DNA of 64,000 nt, taken from contig JAQFVV010006469.1 in assembly GCA_028023455.1 (NCBI GenBank), forward strand, positions 682,001 through 746,000. The letters are read 5' to 3'. Both the position numbers and the translations under genes were made by a program. This DNA comes from Epiperipatus broadwayi (Eukaryota; Onychophora; Udeonychophora; Euonychophora; Peripatidae). Each line of letters opens with the position of its first letter. The first letter of the stretch is position 1. Positions 24,106 to 35,907 of this stretch are shown piece after piece. The notes below the pieces were generated by a model. It searched no databases, was not told the DNA's origin, and worked only from the letters and a program-made list of their open reading frames with translations.

Positions 24106-25938
24106 GTTATATACATTTTAGTTTTTGATACAATTTCGTCTATTGAATCTAGTAATTTGAGTGATGAGCAGAAAGTTGGTATTCAATCGATTTTGAATAA
24201 AAGTTTAAAAAGGAAAGAAAAATTTGTTATTAATCCTGCTGAGATTAAACATCTTAAAAATAGGTTAATTGCTAATGATGTAATCATTTCTCGTGAAGAC
24301 AAAGCTGGTAGGTTTGTTATTATGAAAGGAGATGATTTCAAAGAGAAAATGGATAGAGAATTAAATAATGGTAAATATATGTTGTTAGATAAAAATCCAG
24401 GTAATTTGATTAAAAGAAAATTGATAGATATTATGAAGAAAATGGTTAATTTAAAAATTTTTAATAGAGTAGATTATTTAAAATGCTATCCTAATGATTT
24501 TACATCAGCTAAGATGTTTGTGAATATTAAAACTCATAAAGATGGTTTTCCTTTAAGATTTATTTTTGATTTTACAGGTAGTGTTGTAGAAGGTATTTCT
24601 AGATTCTTGAATAATTTTTTAAAACAATTTGTTGATTTTGGTCAGTACACAGTTTCTTCTTTTGAGGCTTTTGATAAGATTAATAATTTTAAAATGGAAA
24701 GTAGTTGGGTATTTGGAAGTTTAGATATTGAAAATATGTATCAGTCTGTTAATAGGTTAAGCAGTATTGATGTTCTTTTGTCTGTATTGATTAAGAAAAG
24801 TTCTTTATCAAAAAATAAAATTAAGGTAATTAAAGATTTGCTTTTGTTATTGGAAGATTCTATGTATTTTACTTATAAAGGTAATTTTTATAAGATTAAG
24901 GAAGGGTGGATAATAGGTTATATTATTTCTCCTTTAGTATGTTCAGTTTATATTAGTTTTATGGAAGAGGAAATTATTATTAAAAAGAATTGTTTATATG
25001 TAAAATTATTTGTCAGATATGTTGATGATTGTTTATTTGTTGTTGAGAATGGTAAATTGAAGGAATTTGTAAATGAGTTTAATTGTTTTATCCTTCTATA
25101 AAATTTGTGTTAGAAGGAGGGGGGTTAGATTTTGGTAAGTTAAAATTTTTAGATCTGTTGGTGATTAGAAATATAGAAACTAATTGTTTATTGTGCAGTC
25201 ATTTAGTTAAAAGTAAAGAATTAAGATCTATAATTAAACCTGATAGCTATCAGTCTGTATCTCATAAAGTAGCTGCTTTAAGGAATTATTGTCATAGGAA
25301 TATTAAATTAAATAATTCTAGGGGGGGTAGCTTTGTTTCAGAAATATCAATTTTATAAAGATTATTTAAGTGTTGGATACTCTGATAAATTTGTTAAAAG
25401 TATTTTATTTAATAGTAATATTTGTAAGGATGTAAAGGTTAAAGAAAAATATGATTTTATTTCTTTGCCATTTAAATTGTCTTCTTATAAAATTGTGTGT
25501 AGAAATAGTAAATTGTTTGGAAATAAGAAAATTGCTTGGAAAAGGGGTGTTACATTGAATAATTTATTGAATAATACAAAGGAAGTTTTTGATAGAAAGA
25601 CTATTCCTGGTGTGGTATATTTTGTTCCTTGTTTATTTTGTAAGAAGGTTTACATAGGTCAGAGTAGTTTGAGTTTAAATGAAAGAGTAAAGGTTCATAA
25701 AAGTAGAGTTAAAAATAGATATCTTAGTTCTGCTTTGTATGTCCATGAAAAAGATGCAGGCCACACTATTGATTTTGATGAAGCTAAGGTTGTCTTCTTT
25801 GAGAGAAATGAAATCAAAAGAAGAATTAAAGAGTCTTTATTATTGAAAATTTATGATTCTGAAGCAATTAACTTATTTAAGAGTTCTTTTAATATTAAGG
25901 GTGGATGGGAAGTGAATGGATTTGTGGGTAGTTTTTAA
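24106..25938 (+). pseudogene. Penelope-like element RT + GIY-YIG endonuclease, two frameshifts
   Basis: A Penelope-like retroelement gene, which in intact form encodes an RT joined to a C-terminal GIY-YIG nuclease. The frame is open from 24106 with no convincing ATG, so the N-terminus is missing or lost. The first segment runs to 25101. It contains FVNIKTHKDGFPLRFI, motif A SLDIENMYQSV (Asp at 24724), motif B around IISPLVCSVY and motif C RYVDDCLF (YVDD at 25018-25029). The frame then shifts near 25085-25100 to a segment ending at 25358 (FGKLKFLDLLV, SVSHKVAALRNYCHR). It shifts again near the G7 run at 25321-25327, back into the original frame, to 25938. That last part has GVVYFVPCLFCKKVYIGQS, the GIY-YIG core, with R and H in NERVKVHK. 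The two shifts cancel out. Beyond the stop, CTGC-TTGTA-GCAG then TGAAAC (about 25998-26014) hints at a degraded hammerhead. Confidence 0.9.
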
Positions 25939-26785
25939 TAGTATATATAAGTTGTGTTTGTTTTTTTTTTATTATTATTTCTTTACACTTGAGAAGTCTG
26001 CTTGTAGCAGTGAAACCTTAGGTTGTGTTTTAATATTATTTTTATTCTGGTCTGGTTTAATTTTAGATTTGGGGTAGTTTTGATTTTATATATAATATAT
26101 AAAAGCTTAAAGAATAGAACACTAGATCTAGGCAATAATATTTAAAAATTTTGCATTAAGAATATCCACTGAAAACGTGAGTAATCAGTGGACATTATAA
26201 TAGCAATGCCATATATATATATACTCATGCTAGTGTTGACTATTGACCTTTTTAATGAAAAACATTGGATTTGTGTTTACTCATCCATTATTATCGAAAA
26301 TAATAACTGAGATTCAAATATCTAAAATTTTGGAATCTAAGTTAACTTTTTTTTATTGATATGTAGGAGTTAATACCAGATCAATTATATATTTTAGTGA
26401 ATGAAAATTTTAATTATCTAAAATATATAGTTGATAGTCTGGGAACAAATTTGCTTGCATTCAAAACGTTAATATGTTTAAAATGCCTAATCATTAGCTT
26501 AAGTAATATAAAATATCTAATCAAAATTGTTGGATAGAATGGAAGAAATCTTAATATTTTTTTTTTTATTGATGAAAGCCAATATCCACAAATTTTCTGA
26601 GGTTTTGAAAGTAGCACTACCATATAGTGTAATTACTCGAACTTTCAATAGATGTCCTTAGAATAGAATAAATAGTATGAATATCTTCTCTAATGTAGAT
26701 GACAAAAACAAATAGAGAAAACCAAATAATTCTCTTCTTTGTAAATACTTAAATATGATTTTTTTTTTTGCTGCTTTATTTTCTT
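25939..26785. other. PLE 3' flank and AT-rich DNA
   Basis: The first 100-150 bp are probably the PLE 3' UTR. A small perfect hairpin (TCCACTGA/TCAGTGGA) lies near 26165-26195. Nothing else is recognised. Confidence 0.4.
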
Positions 26786-26850
26786 AGTGGCATAGTTATA
26801 TAGTACATACATTAAGTTTGTCCATGGTATAAAGTTTGAATCCAGGTTGA
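26786..26850 (+). mobile_element. tRNA-like SINE fragment
   Basis: GTGGCATAGTTATATAGTAC resembles an A box and AGTTTGAATCCAGG a B box about 45 bp later. No acceptor-stem pairing is evident. Confidence 0.4.
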
Positions 26851-27917
26851 ATAAAACTTAATTTTTTCTCCCAAATTTTAACTTTTTTTTTTCATCAAGT
26901 AGATTCATAGGCAACCTAACCCTTCAATCATAGATCAGTAAATGAATATTTATCTATTGTAAGCTAAAGAGCAAAATCAATGTGAATTCTAAATGGCTTG
27001 TGAATATTACTTTCTGAATTTTTCTCTTGTGAAGGGAATAATGGAGGGATTTATGCCTGCTATGAATTAATAATACAAATATAATTGATTGCTCAAAAGA
27101 TCACGTGACATTCAAATACCCATGGGGTAATCAAATACACACGTTCTATTCAATCGATTAAACTTTTTTTTAAAAACTTCACTCAGCAAGAATGGATGTA
27201 AAAACCGTTAACTCTTTGAGTTTACTTACCTCGGCTATAGTGCACAGAATAGCCTACTGTTTAAAAACTGTTTTATTGTGTTAACTTTGCCGTAAAGTTT
27301 AATAAAATATAGTATTTAAAGTTAGGCTATTATCCATATATATATTTATATCACTCATTTAGAGTTCTGAATATTTTTATACATTAAAAAACAAGCAATA
27401 AGTTTAATAGGCATAATATGAAACATGTACATATTCATATTTTTTTGATGTTATGTTTCAATTCATAATTTTATACTGCTTTTGTATGAAATAACTTTTA
27501 TTAATATTTAATTTTCTTGCACGTTTATCAGACTGATGTATTTTGCAGCGTGAATAAAGTTCTTGAAATAAAATTTTATTAAATTATATAAATAAATGAA
27601 TAACATCTGTATTTATAGCTTTTATAATTATTTTATTATTAATCAGAATCAGCAGCAATTGCTCGCAAACTCCAAGAAAAAGAAGATAGAAAGATATAAA
27701 AATAAGATTAAAACACTAAAAAGAAGTTTTACGATTTATATATAAATCAATCCGTGAAAGACAAATATATCCGCATATACAATACGCTGATTCATCATTC
27801 TGTTTGTTTTAATACTCCAACCCTTTATCTAAATATAGTTCTTCATTGTATTCTACCATCCGCTACATTTTTCCAATGAAAGCAATCAGCAAACTATTTT
27901 TAGAGCATTTTTAATAT
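26851..27917. other. AT-rich DNA, nothing recognised
   Basis: No gene, RNA or defined repeat seen. Confidence 0.45.
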
Positions 27918-28134
27918 ATTGTACAGGCTTACACCTGCATTTATATATGTAATATATGCGGGATTCAAACTCAGACTTTCATCCGACCCACAACTCTCAG
28001 TGCCATCTTATATTGCTGACCCACTTGATCACACACATGTTGAAAAGATAAATAATCAGCAATATATGTATTTCGTGCTAAACCAGCACTCATCAGTTGG
28101 TCCTCTTTACAATGGAGATACAGTTGTACCATAA
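27918..28134 (-). mobile_element. Hammerhead SINE family, copy 3 (intact ribozyme core)
   Basis: On the minus strand the order is: 5' block GGTACAACTGTATCTCCATT (differs from the 5' block of copies 1, 4 and 5), hammerhead (28100-28057), ATTATTTATCTTTTCAACATG, a tRNA-like segment with AGTGGGTCAGCAATATAAG and B box GAGTTTGAATCCCG (near 27975-27962), then AAATGCAGGTGTAAGCCTGTAC. The last block is shared with copy 5 (about 53095-53120). The tRNA-like segment suggests a polymerase III promoter. The different 5' block suggests at least two subfamilies. Confidence 0.7.
28057..28100 (-). ncRNA. Type I hammerhead ribozyme, complete core
   Basis: Minus strand, in order: stem I CCAA (28100-28097), CTGATGA (28096-28090), stem II GTGCT-GGTTT-AGCAC with five Watson-Crick pairs (28089-28075), GAA (28074-28072), helix III ATA-CA-TAT (28071-28064), and cleavage base A (28063), followed by TTGC pairing three of four bases with CCAA. 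The triplet before cleavage is AUA, which satisfies the NUH rule. Every core base required for cleavage is present. Helix III has only three A:T pairs, so activity could be low or need dimerisation. Predicted reaction: self-cleavage 3' of 28063 (minus strand) in the SINE RNA. Confidence 0.8.
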
Positions 28135-29054
28135 AACCCTTGATAAATTCGTTTACTTTTTTTTTTTTTAGAAAATTTTGTCTTAGTCATTATTTGACAC
28201 ATTCAATCCTCCAAAGATGTGATTTTATAATAGTGAACTAGTACCACAGTCAGCAAATAAAGAATTTATAGATTGACATTATGACCTTGCCATCTTAATT
28301 TTAGAGTTTTACAGAACATCCTTAAATAAAATTTAACATTAAGGGATTCTCATTTCCATACAATAAATTATATTGCAATGAAATATTATATTGTAAAAAA
28401 ACCCAACCACATCACACTGAAACCCCTCCTGCATCCTAACATCTAAGCTCACTTTTGTATTTAAAAAGCTATCAAAATATTTAAATTAGCGTCCATTCTT
28501 ACTATCCAGCTAAAAATTGTTTTTTTCCCCCATCACATCTTAATTCCTCTTTTATAAAACCAGTCATAAACAATTCCAAATATCACTGGATTAACATTTG
28601 AAAACAAAGTCTGAGCTGGTTCATTAAAAGCCTGTATAGCTTTAACTTCATAAGTTATGGTGTCTTAGTACAAATCTAAATGAGTAAATATCATTAACAG
28701 TTTTCATCTTCCCTCCATCTGATAAATTTAATAGGAGATTCAGAGCATCACAGCATCACAAAAAGATCTAAAATGATCATATCAGGAAATGTTTATATTT
28801 TTTTGGAATTTTAATCCATCAATCATTTTTAAACCTTCTTGTAAATTGGTGAATTTCTGCTTTAAATCGCTGTATACCTTTAAAAACTTCATACTCAATT
28901 AATACCCCCCCCCCCACAAAACACACAATCTAAATCACTTTAAATAAAAACCATTTTGTGTTCTTTCTCTGTATGTGAAAGTATTAAATATAATAGGAAT
29001 AAAATAATCAAATATCAATATTGGCATCAGCATAGGATTTGGGCATTCTATCAT
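28135..29054. other. AT-rich DNA, no gene recognised
   Basis: A run of C at 28906-28915 stands out. No coding or RNA gene recognised. Confidence 0.45.
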
Positions 29055-29345
29055 CAGATTTTCGATGGTATGGATGGCTGAAGAGTTGGAGGTTGGAGTA
29101 GATTGAAAACTGTCCATTAAAGTATAAAGATTTGCTATCTTAATGTAAACTGAGCACTGATTATATATATGTGTGTGAGATGATAATCTGGACCAACTGA
29201 TGAATGCTGATTCAGCACAAATTATGTATATTGGTGATTGATTATGTTTTCTACATGTGTGTGATCATGTGTATCAGTAGTATGAGGTAGTGTGGATAAT
29301 TGAAGGTTGCTTGAAAGTCTGAGTTCAAATCTTTTATATTTACAA
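29055..29345 (+). mobile_element. Hammerhead SINE family, copy 4
   Basis: Same order as copy 1: ATGGATGGCTGAAGAGTTGG, CTGTCCATTAAAGTATAAAG, TGTGTGTGAGATGATAATCT, hammerhead (29193-29234), CTACATGTGTGTGATCATGTG, and B-box-like GAGTTCAAATC (about 29322-29332). It is very similar to copy 1 outside the ribozyme. Confidence 0.65.
29193..29236 (+). ncRNA. Hammerhead ribozyme, G12 lost
   Basis: Stem I CCAA/TTGG is perfect. CTGATGA (29197-29203) is intact. Stem II TGCT-GATTC-AGCA pairs, but its first pair is A:C. The GAA core reads AAA (29219-29221), so the catalytic G12 is replaced by A. The cleavage context TATA^TTGG is kept. Probably inactive. Confidence 0.65.
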
Positions 29346-29767
29346 ACGAATTTAAATAATATAGGAAAGATTGCTAATGTCAATAATAAAAAAAGAAAAA
29401 AAGAAATTCAGTCATTTTGATTTCATTTATTTTAAACAATAGGTGATGTTTCTATATTAATTTTTAATTTTAAAGTCAAAAATGAGGCCCGTAGAAGCAC
29501 ACTGTAAGGGATTTAAAATTTTCTGCTTAAGGTTCTGATCTATGATATAATTTTGAAATGAATTACAATTTAAATATAAATGTCTGCTTAAATTAAATGA
29601 ATATAATCACATCCTATAGTAATATAGCATTTTATACTTATCTTGAGTGATATAATTTCAAATCGGAGACCTGGAAGCAGAAATTCAAACTAAGCACACT
29701 CCATACATATAAAATCAAATAAAATGTAATAAAACATATCACTCAAATTAACTGTGTAATTTTTAAA
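29346..29767. other. AT-rich DNA, nothing recognised
   Basis: No gene, RNA or defined repeat seen. Confidence 0.45.
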
Positions 29768-31800
29768 ATACCAATATCATCACTTTTAATCATTATTGTT
29801 TATTAAAGGATGAAAGTCTGTCTAAGTTTAAACTAGTTTTTCCAATCCATAGTCTTCTCTATCCCAAACCAACAAACTTTCTTATTTCATTCATTTGTCT
29901 TTCAGGCAGTTTTTTTGTAGGTCTTTCACATTCTCTTGGAACCCAGTTTAGAACTTCAACATATCTATCCCAGCACCATTTCAGTCTTTTACTTTTTTCA
30001 ATGATATCAATAATACCTGTTGTTCTATCCCCTAGTATTTTGCTTCCACTTTCTTCTTGTAACCTCTAACATATATTTTGTATAGCTTGTTAAATAGTTC
30101 TGAAGTCTCAGAATTGCTTTTATGTTAAGTATTCAACCCTCAAATTCATAAGCAAAAATTAGTAAAACATATCTATTAAAAACCTTCTTTTCAAACAAAT
30201 AGACATATTTTCTTGTAATATTAAATTATTTCTACTAAATAACAAAGTTTAATTCTAGGATTAATTTCATACATTGTTTCCCTCTATACTAATAATCTAA
30301 TCAAAGTATTTGAAGTTGTTAAATTTTTTTAATTCATGATTGTTAATCTTTATTATCTTCTGAGAAAATCTATTCAATACTACTTTGGACTTTGTAGTAT
30401 TTATTTTAAATTCTACTTTTTTTATTTTTATTTGAGAATTCTTACAATATTTCCCAAAGCTGTAAAGCAAAATTCACAAAATCTAGACCACATTAAACAA
30501 TCATGGATTTTTTATTCTTTTAGCTTCTCATTTTAATTTCCACACAAAACTTCTTATCAAAAGGAAGGTTAAAGAAGCATGGTATATATCAAGAGATTTG
30601 AAAGCAATAAACAGGAGAGATACATGCTTTTCCATTTCAAAGAGATGGACAATATAAATAAGCTTGCATGGATTTGCATAAATTACTACGTTAGAAGGCT
30701 ATGAATATGAATTGTAAGCTCTGAAAGCGCTTAGCCTTAAGAAATATTAATATAATCGTTGAATTTAATTTCACTATATACATTAAGCATATTTAATATT
30801 ACATAGTTATCAATAGTGAAGAAAAAATCGGAAATTAAAATTGCTAATAAAAATTTAAATATAGAAGATTACTTTGTCATACATTCTTCTCAATATTAAT
30901 CTTCTTAGTAGGCCCATATGATCAAATCACTGTTGTTGTATTTTGATAAATAATTTTTTGAATATGACAGTTATATCTTACTAGTCCAAACCTTTAAACA
31001 GTGAAAAAGATTATAAAACCAATGCCTTTTCATAATCTACAAATCCAAAGCATAGTGACAACTCATATTCATAGATCATCTCTATAACATCTTTCAATAT
31101 TTGAATATAATTACTATGCTAAAATGACTTTCTTTGCAATGAGTTATAATTACCTTGGTAAAGATTTTGTATAAGACTAATAGATCTATTTTTAATATCT
31201 TTGTTATCAGTATTACTGCTGCATTTTTCTAGTCATCTGATACATCTTTATCATGTATAGATTTGGTACATAGTTTTGCTGACAATTTTTCTATTTTTTC
31301 TCCTGTTTCTTTTAAGATATCAATAATAATTCCATCATTTTCTGAAGTTTTTCCCTCCTTCATAGATTTAATTGTACATTTTACATCTTCATTTAAAATG
31401 CTTTGGCAATTCAGAAGATGTAATAATTGTAATGGTTATTTTAATTTTTTGTCCTTTATTACTATATAATTATTTGAAGAATTTTTCCACGCATTATGAT
31501 AATTCCATCATTTTCTGAAGTTTTTCCCTCCTTCATAGATTTAATTGTACATTTTACATCTTCATTTAAAATGCTTTGGCAATTCAGAAGATGTAATAAT
31601 TGTAACAGTTATTTTAATTTTTTGTCCTTTATTACTATATAATTATTTGAAGAATTTTTCCACACATTTCATAATGCCATTCCTTTTGTTAACAATAGTT
31701 TCATCTTTTTATTGCTGAAATAATATTTATTTTAATACCAAAATGTTTTATACTTTTGAGGTTTTTTACTTTCTGCCATAGCTTTTCCTGCAGTTATATA
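29768..31800 (-). pseudogene. RTE-like LINE, second decayed copy
   Basis: A minus-strand copy of the same RTE family as 11764-13910. The 3' tail is TGATGATATTGG near 29768-29780. The C-terminal block (29935-30015), the motif-A region (FVDYEKAF-like, about 31020-31060) and the N-terminal RT block (31325-31500) can be matched segment by segment with the first copy. It is more degraded and has no long open frame. A 173-bp part is tandemly duplicated. The copy stops at an AT tract where the Ty3/gypsy element begins, and I do not see it resume on the far side. Confidence 0.75.
31328..31673. repeat. 173-bp tandem duplication within the RTE copy
   Basis: 31328-31500 is repeated at 31501-31673 with very few differences (for example TGTAATGG versus TGTAACAG). 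It duplicates the N-terminal RT segment of the LINE and happened after insertion. Confidence 0.9.
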
Positions 31801-31807
31801 TATATAT

Positions 31808-33599
31808 TGTAACAAATCTTTCCCTCGTAAAACGCCAACCCGCACTTACACTCACGTGACTGAACGTTTCACTAAAGACGATTATTACCACAAGCAAGAA
31901 GCCAATATAAACCCAAAACTTGAGCCTATATTCTTAATTGAACACTGACACGGTATATAAATATCGCCCCAGCATTATATTTCCCAATTAAACGCTTCTT
32001 CTCTGCTGGGCATATTATTTGAATCAAACAATTATTTCTGTCCAGCGCTTGGAATATTTATATAATTTTCCCGAGACTATCGCGGTACAGAAAGAATATC
32101 GACTATAGCCCTTTCCCTATTTTTTTTTTTCTACAATCGGAAATGACTTATTTGTCCACTTCTATTTCTCTATTATGATTCTTAAATTAATAACATTTGT
32201 CAGTTCGAATGACCTAGATTTAATATACACTAAATATTTGTTCGCTTGGCAAAGAAAGACAAATTGCAAAATGACTAGTTACTTCTTTTTCAAAATAATT
32301 TTTAATTTTATAATCGATTATTTATAAATGACATAATAAACAATAAAACACACATATATCTACCACACACCAACATAATATGCACACAAATAAAATAGTA
32401 AAGAATATATTTCAAATAACTCATTAAACCACTAGCGTAACCCAATTGTTACTTGTCTCATACATTATGATAGTAAAGCTCATAAGTTCTTTAGCTATAT
32501 TGAATGAAGTATTGCGCAAATTTTAACAGTTTAGTTTCTGATTGATTTCTTTGTTCACAAAATAATTATGACATGCATGTATTAACAAAAGTTACCTAGG
32601 TACGGAATCCTCAATGATGGATCAACCATCGAGTGGGAGCTTTCCCTTCTTTTGCAGAGATGGTTGCTTGTTCTTCCGTCGTCCAGTAAGTGGAGTGTAA
32701 AGTTTTATAGTCCGCTGGCATGGGTTTGATTTCTTTCCATTTCCGAAACTTTAATACCTATTCATTTCTTTAGATACCATCGAACGAATATCCAGGCATA
32801 TCTGGTTCCATGATGGCGGTCTCTTATCGGCAGCATATCAGATGTTTAGGTAGTGAGCCAACGTTTGGATGGAGAAGACCGAGCAAACGCCCGTTATGTG
32901 CCACTAGCCTCTCATGTTAGCGTACCCAACGAAGTTCGCTAATATTCCTACAATATGTCCGCGTTATTCTCTCGACGATTTCTGCCTTCTTCTCCCCAGT
33001 TTTGCCAGCCAAAAAAAAAAAAACTAACTAAAAAAAAATCAGTTCTGCTTATCTCGATTCGTTCTCCTATTGTTCTCTGGAATGTTGCTAATTGCAATAT
33101 TCCTTTACATTACCTTATCTTATACCAATCTATACTGGAATTTTGTTACAACTTTCACATTTTTCCAATTTTACAGTTACCATTATTTTCTCTCATTCTT
33201 TTAAAACATTTCGAATATTAAATTATGTATTAGCATTTTTTATTTGATCAATACGTTTACAATAACTTTATTTACCAAGAAAGAAAGAGACGCGTTCATT
33301 ATACACCCCTCCCCTTTCTTTTCTAATCTTCAATCTTTATTTAGTATTTCCTAATTTCTTTTTATTTTAAGTTTTTTTAGAATCTTTTAACTAACCCTTT
33401 TTTCTTTTTCTTTATTTAACCCTTTCCCGACTTTCACATAGTTTTGAATAAATACATATTGAAAGCTGAGTAAATTCTTTCCTCTTTTTTTTTTTTTATT
33501 GGTTTTATATTTCTTTTAACGAAAACCTTCTTTATTATTATTGAGGATCAATAATCTAGATACATGCGAGACTATATTGTATGTAGATATCGCATTACA
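31808..33599 (-). repeat. 3' LTR of the gypsy element
   Basis: On the plus strand it starts TGTAACAAATC and ends ATCGCATTACA, giving 5-bp inverted ends TGTAA/TTACA. It is nearly identical to 39131-40922. An 88-codon plus-strand frame at 32955-33221 is also partly open in the other LTR, but looks non-coding. Confidence 0.95.
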
Positions 33600-33623
33600 C
33601 CGCTCCCTATTTTTTTTTTTTTT
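33600..33623 (-). other. Polypurine tract
   Basis: On the minus strand a run of A followed by TAGGGAGCGG abuts the 3' LTR directly. This is the expected position and composition of the plus-strand primer of an LTR retrotransposon. It supports placing the LTR boundary at TGTAA. Confidence 0.8.
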
Positions 33624-34242
33624 ATGATGATGAGATTATCTTGGAGAGACAACTAGGTTCAAACTAACTTCATTCCATTTGATTGATTTTCACTGCCCAA
33701 ACACTTTTAATCTCCACCGAACACTATCCTACAAAGAGTTGATTCTTCCCCCCTTTTTTTTTTCCCAATCCGCATTCGTGGAGTCCGATTTTGTGAACAG
33801 CCTGATTTTCTACAGCCTGTTCAACCTGGTCTTTTGAGTTCAATGTCTTTCAATTCCTAGTATCTTTCCAATACCTTTGGGGTTTCACCCAGTAAGCAGG
33901 ATAATGAGCCCAGATCTCTGCTGAGTCTTCATTATGTTTGTTTATTTATTTTTATTTATTTATTTCCTGTCTATCCTTATGTGTATAGACCGGATTAACA
34001 CACATACTCCCTTGTGGATTTATATGTACGGCGAGACGGCTTGACCAAGCTCAAATGCAATCCCCACATGACTTACATCCGCACGCATTTGTCTCTAATC
34101 CAGAACCTCATTCATGCATTCTCTACTCTTATTATTTCACCATTACTAATTTTCCGTACATTCCCCTTATCATGTTCAACATCCATGGCCGCTATCATTT
34201 AGTCGATTAAATGTGTCTGTCCCGTTACTTTTCCTTTTATTT

Positions 34243-34755
34243 TTAGTGTCTATCTGGAGGTTCTTTATTTTTCTGGAATAGCCTTAAAGACCGAGCATTG
34301 TATGTTCCCTTTTCTTCAACCCCCTGACCCACAACAAAAGCATTATTCCCATATCGTTTTCTTATAGTGTATGGCCCCTCATAAATAGGTTGGAATTTCT
34401 TGAATATATTTTGCTCCGGATGACTCACCGGGTGCACCCTTACCATGACTTCATCCCCTATTCTGAACTGATTTTCCCTGTCCTTTACTCTTTGTTGTCT
34501 TATCTCACCCATTTTCCTCATCTGGCTGCGTGCTTGTTCTGCATCCCTTCTTCTGTTTATCGCTCTGGTTCCCACAGGTAACCTAATATCGAACGGGCAA
34601 GGAATGTTTTTCCCAAAGTGTAGACGAATGGGTTCAAAACCTGTAGACTCACTCCTTGCACCATTGATCATGTTCACTATGTGTGGTGTCTCCTTCACCC
34701 ACTTATGGTGATCCTCCGATATATATACCCGGAACAAACGTCCCAGCTCCCTCAT
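34243..34755 (-). pseudogene. Integrase C-terminal part after a TGA
   Basis: This 170-residue stretch continues the integrase in the same frame, immediately after an in-frame TGA (34759-34761). It begins MRELGRLFRVY, which in this family follows the catalytic Glu, and includes FEPIRLHFGKNIPCPFD and the basic, Arg/Lys-rich C-terminal region with FRIGDEVMVRVHP and YEGPYTIRKRYG, typical of the DNA-binding end of gypsy integrases. It stops at 34243. The internal Met is probably not a real start. Confidence 0.9.
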
Positions 34756-34758
34756 GAC

Positions 34759-35907
34759 TCATTCACAGGGGTTCGATTGGGGGTTACGGATTGATGTCAA
34801 GGAGTGTTTTATCCTGTGCTTGTCAATCCATCTCTTCCATTCGCTGGATGTGAATGGGGTTCCGTGATCCGATAGGATTCTGGCAGGGACTCCCGCAATC
34901 TTAAAATATTGTTCTAAGGCCTTCGTGGTTTGCTTAGCATTCGCTTGGGTAATTGGATACGCTGATACCAACTTTGAGAAAAGGTCATATGTGACCAGGA
35001 GGTACCTTCTTTTATTAAAACCGGGCAGCGGACCATAAAAGTCAATGGCCAATATACAGTTTGGCTGATCGGTGTAGATAGGCTGGAGTGGGCCTATCCC
35101 TGCCACATTAGGTGGCTTCGTTCTGGCACATGTGTCACAGGTCCTAATAGTGCTGGTTATGTCTGCATGCATCTTTGGCCAATAGAACCAGTGCCTCATC
35201 CAACTCTCCACTTTGTTTACCCCATAATGTCCATATGTTTCATGAACGTATTGAATTAATGGCTCTCTAAGTGTCCTGGGTATGACTATGTGTGTTTGCT
35301 TCTTTCTCTTGAGCACCCGCTGTAGGAGACCTCCTTTGATGCATAAGAGGTTCCTTTCCTTCCACAAAGCATTTTCTTTCATTTCTAATGTGGGTTGATG
35401 TCTCAAATGGTCCAGCATTTGTTTGCACTCTCCATCATTAATTTGATGTTCCTTTAAACTACACATCTCCTGGGCTATCGTACGTTCTCGGCACCTTTCA
35501 GTGACTGCGATGTATGCTCCTTCACATATCAGGTGCTGACTATTCGCCACCGGATATCGACTAAGGGTATCAGCTACAATGTTCTCCGTTCCTCGGCAGT
35601 ATGCGACTTTATAGTTAAATTCCTGTAAACATAAACTCCATCTCAATAACCTACTGTTTGCTAGAAAACTTTGATTTAAGAATTCGAGGCTTCTATGGTC
35701 AGTTAACACTATGACTTCTGATCCTATCAAGTACTGCCTGAACTTTTTAAATGCCCATACCACAGCGAGGGCCTCCTTTTCCGTAACCGTATAATTGAGT
35801 TCCGGGCCTTTCAGTAAACGACTAATAAATCCCAATACCCTGTGCTGACCTTCCTGTATCTGAAACATCGTGGCTCCCAAGCCAAACCCGCTACTGTCAG
35901 TTTGCAC
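34759..35907 (-). pseudogene. RNase H and integrase core
   Basis: The first part is RNase H: TDSSGFGLGAT (catalytic Asp), EKEALAVVWAFKKFRQYL (Glu) and TDHRSLEFL (Asp), ending near the ADTLSRYP signature. Then the integrase zinc-binding HHCC motif: HETYGHYGVNKVE...CDTCARTKPP. The catalytic core follows: AIDFYGPLPG (first Asp), SDHGTPFTS (second Asp) and NPCE (Glu) right before the in-frame TGA at 34759-34761. The frame differs from the upstream RT segment; the shift lies in the A6 run (plus strand) near 35908. It is the same frame as gag and protease. Confidence 0.95.

Noticed and set aside
32955-33221. 88-codon frame inside the gypsy LTR, partly open in the other LTR
   Set aside because: It lies antisense to the element, and the two LTR copies differ by frame-changing indels in its poly-A stretch.
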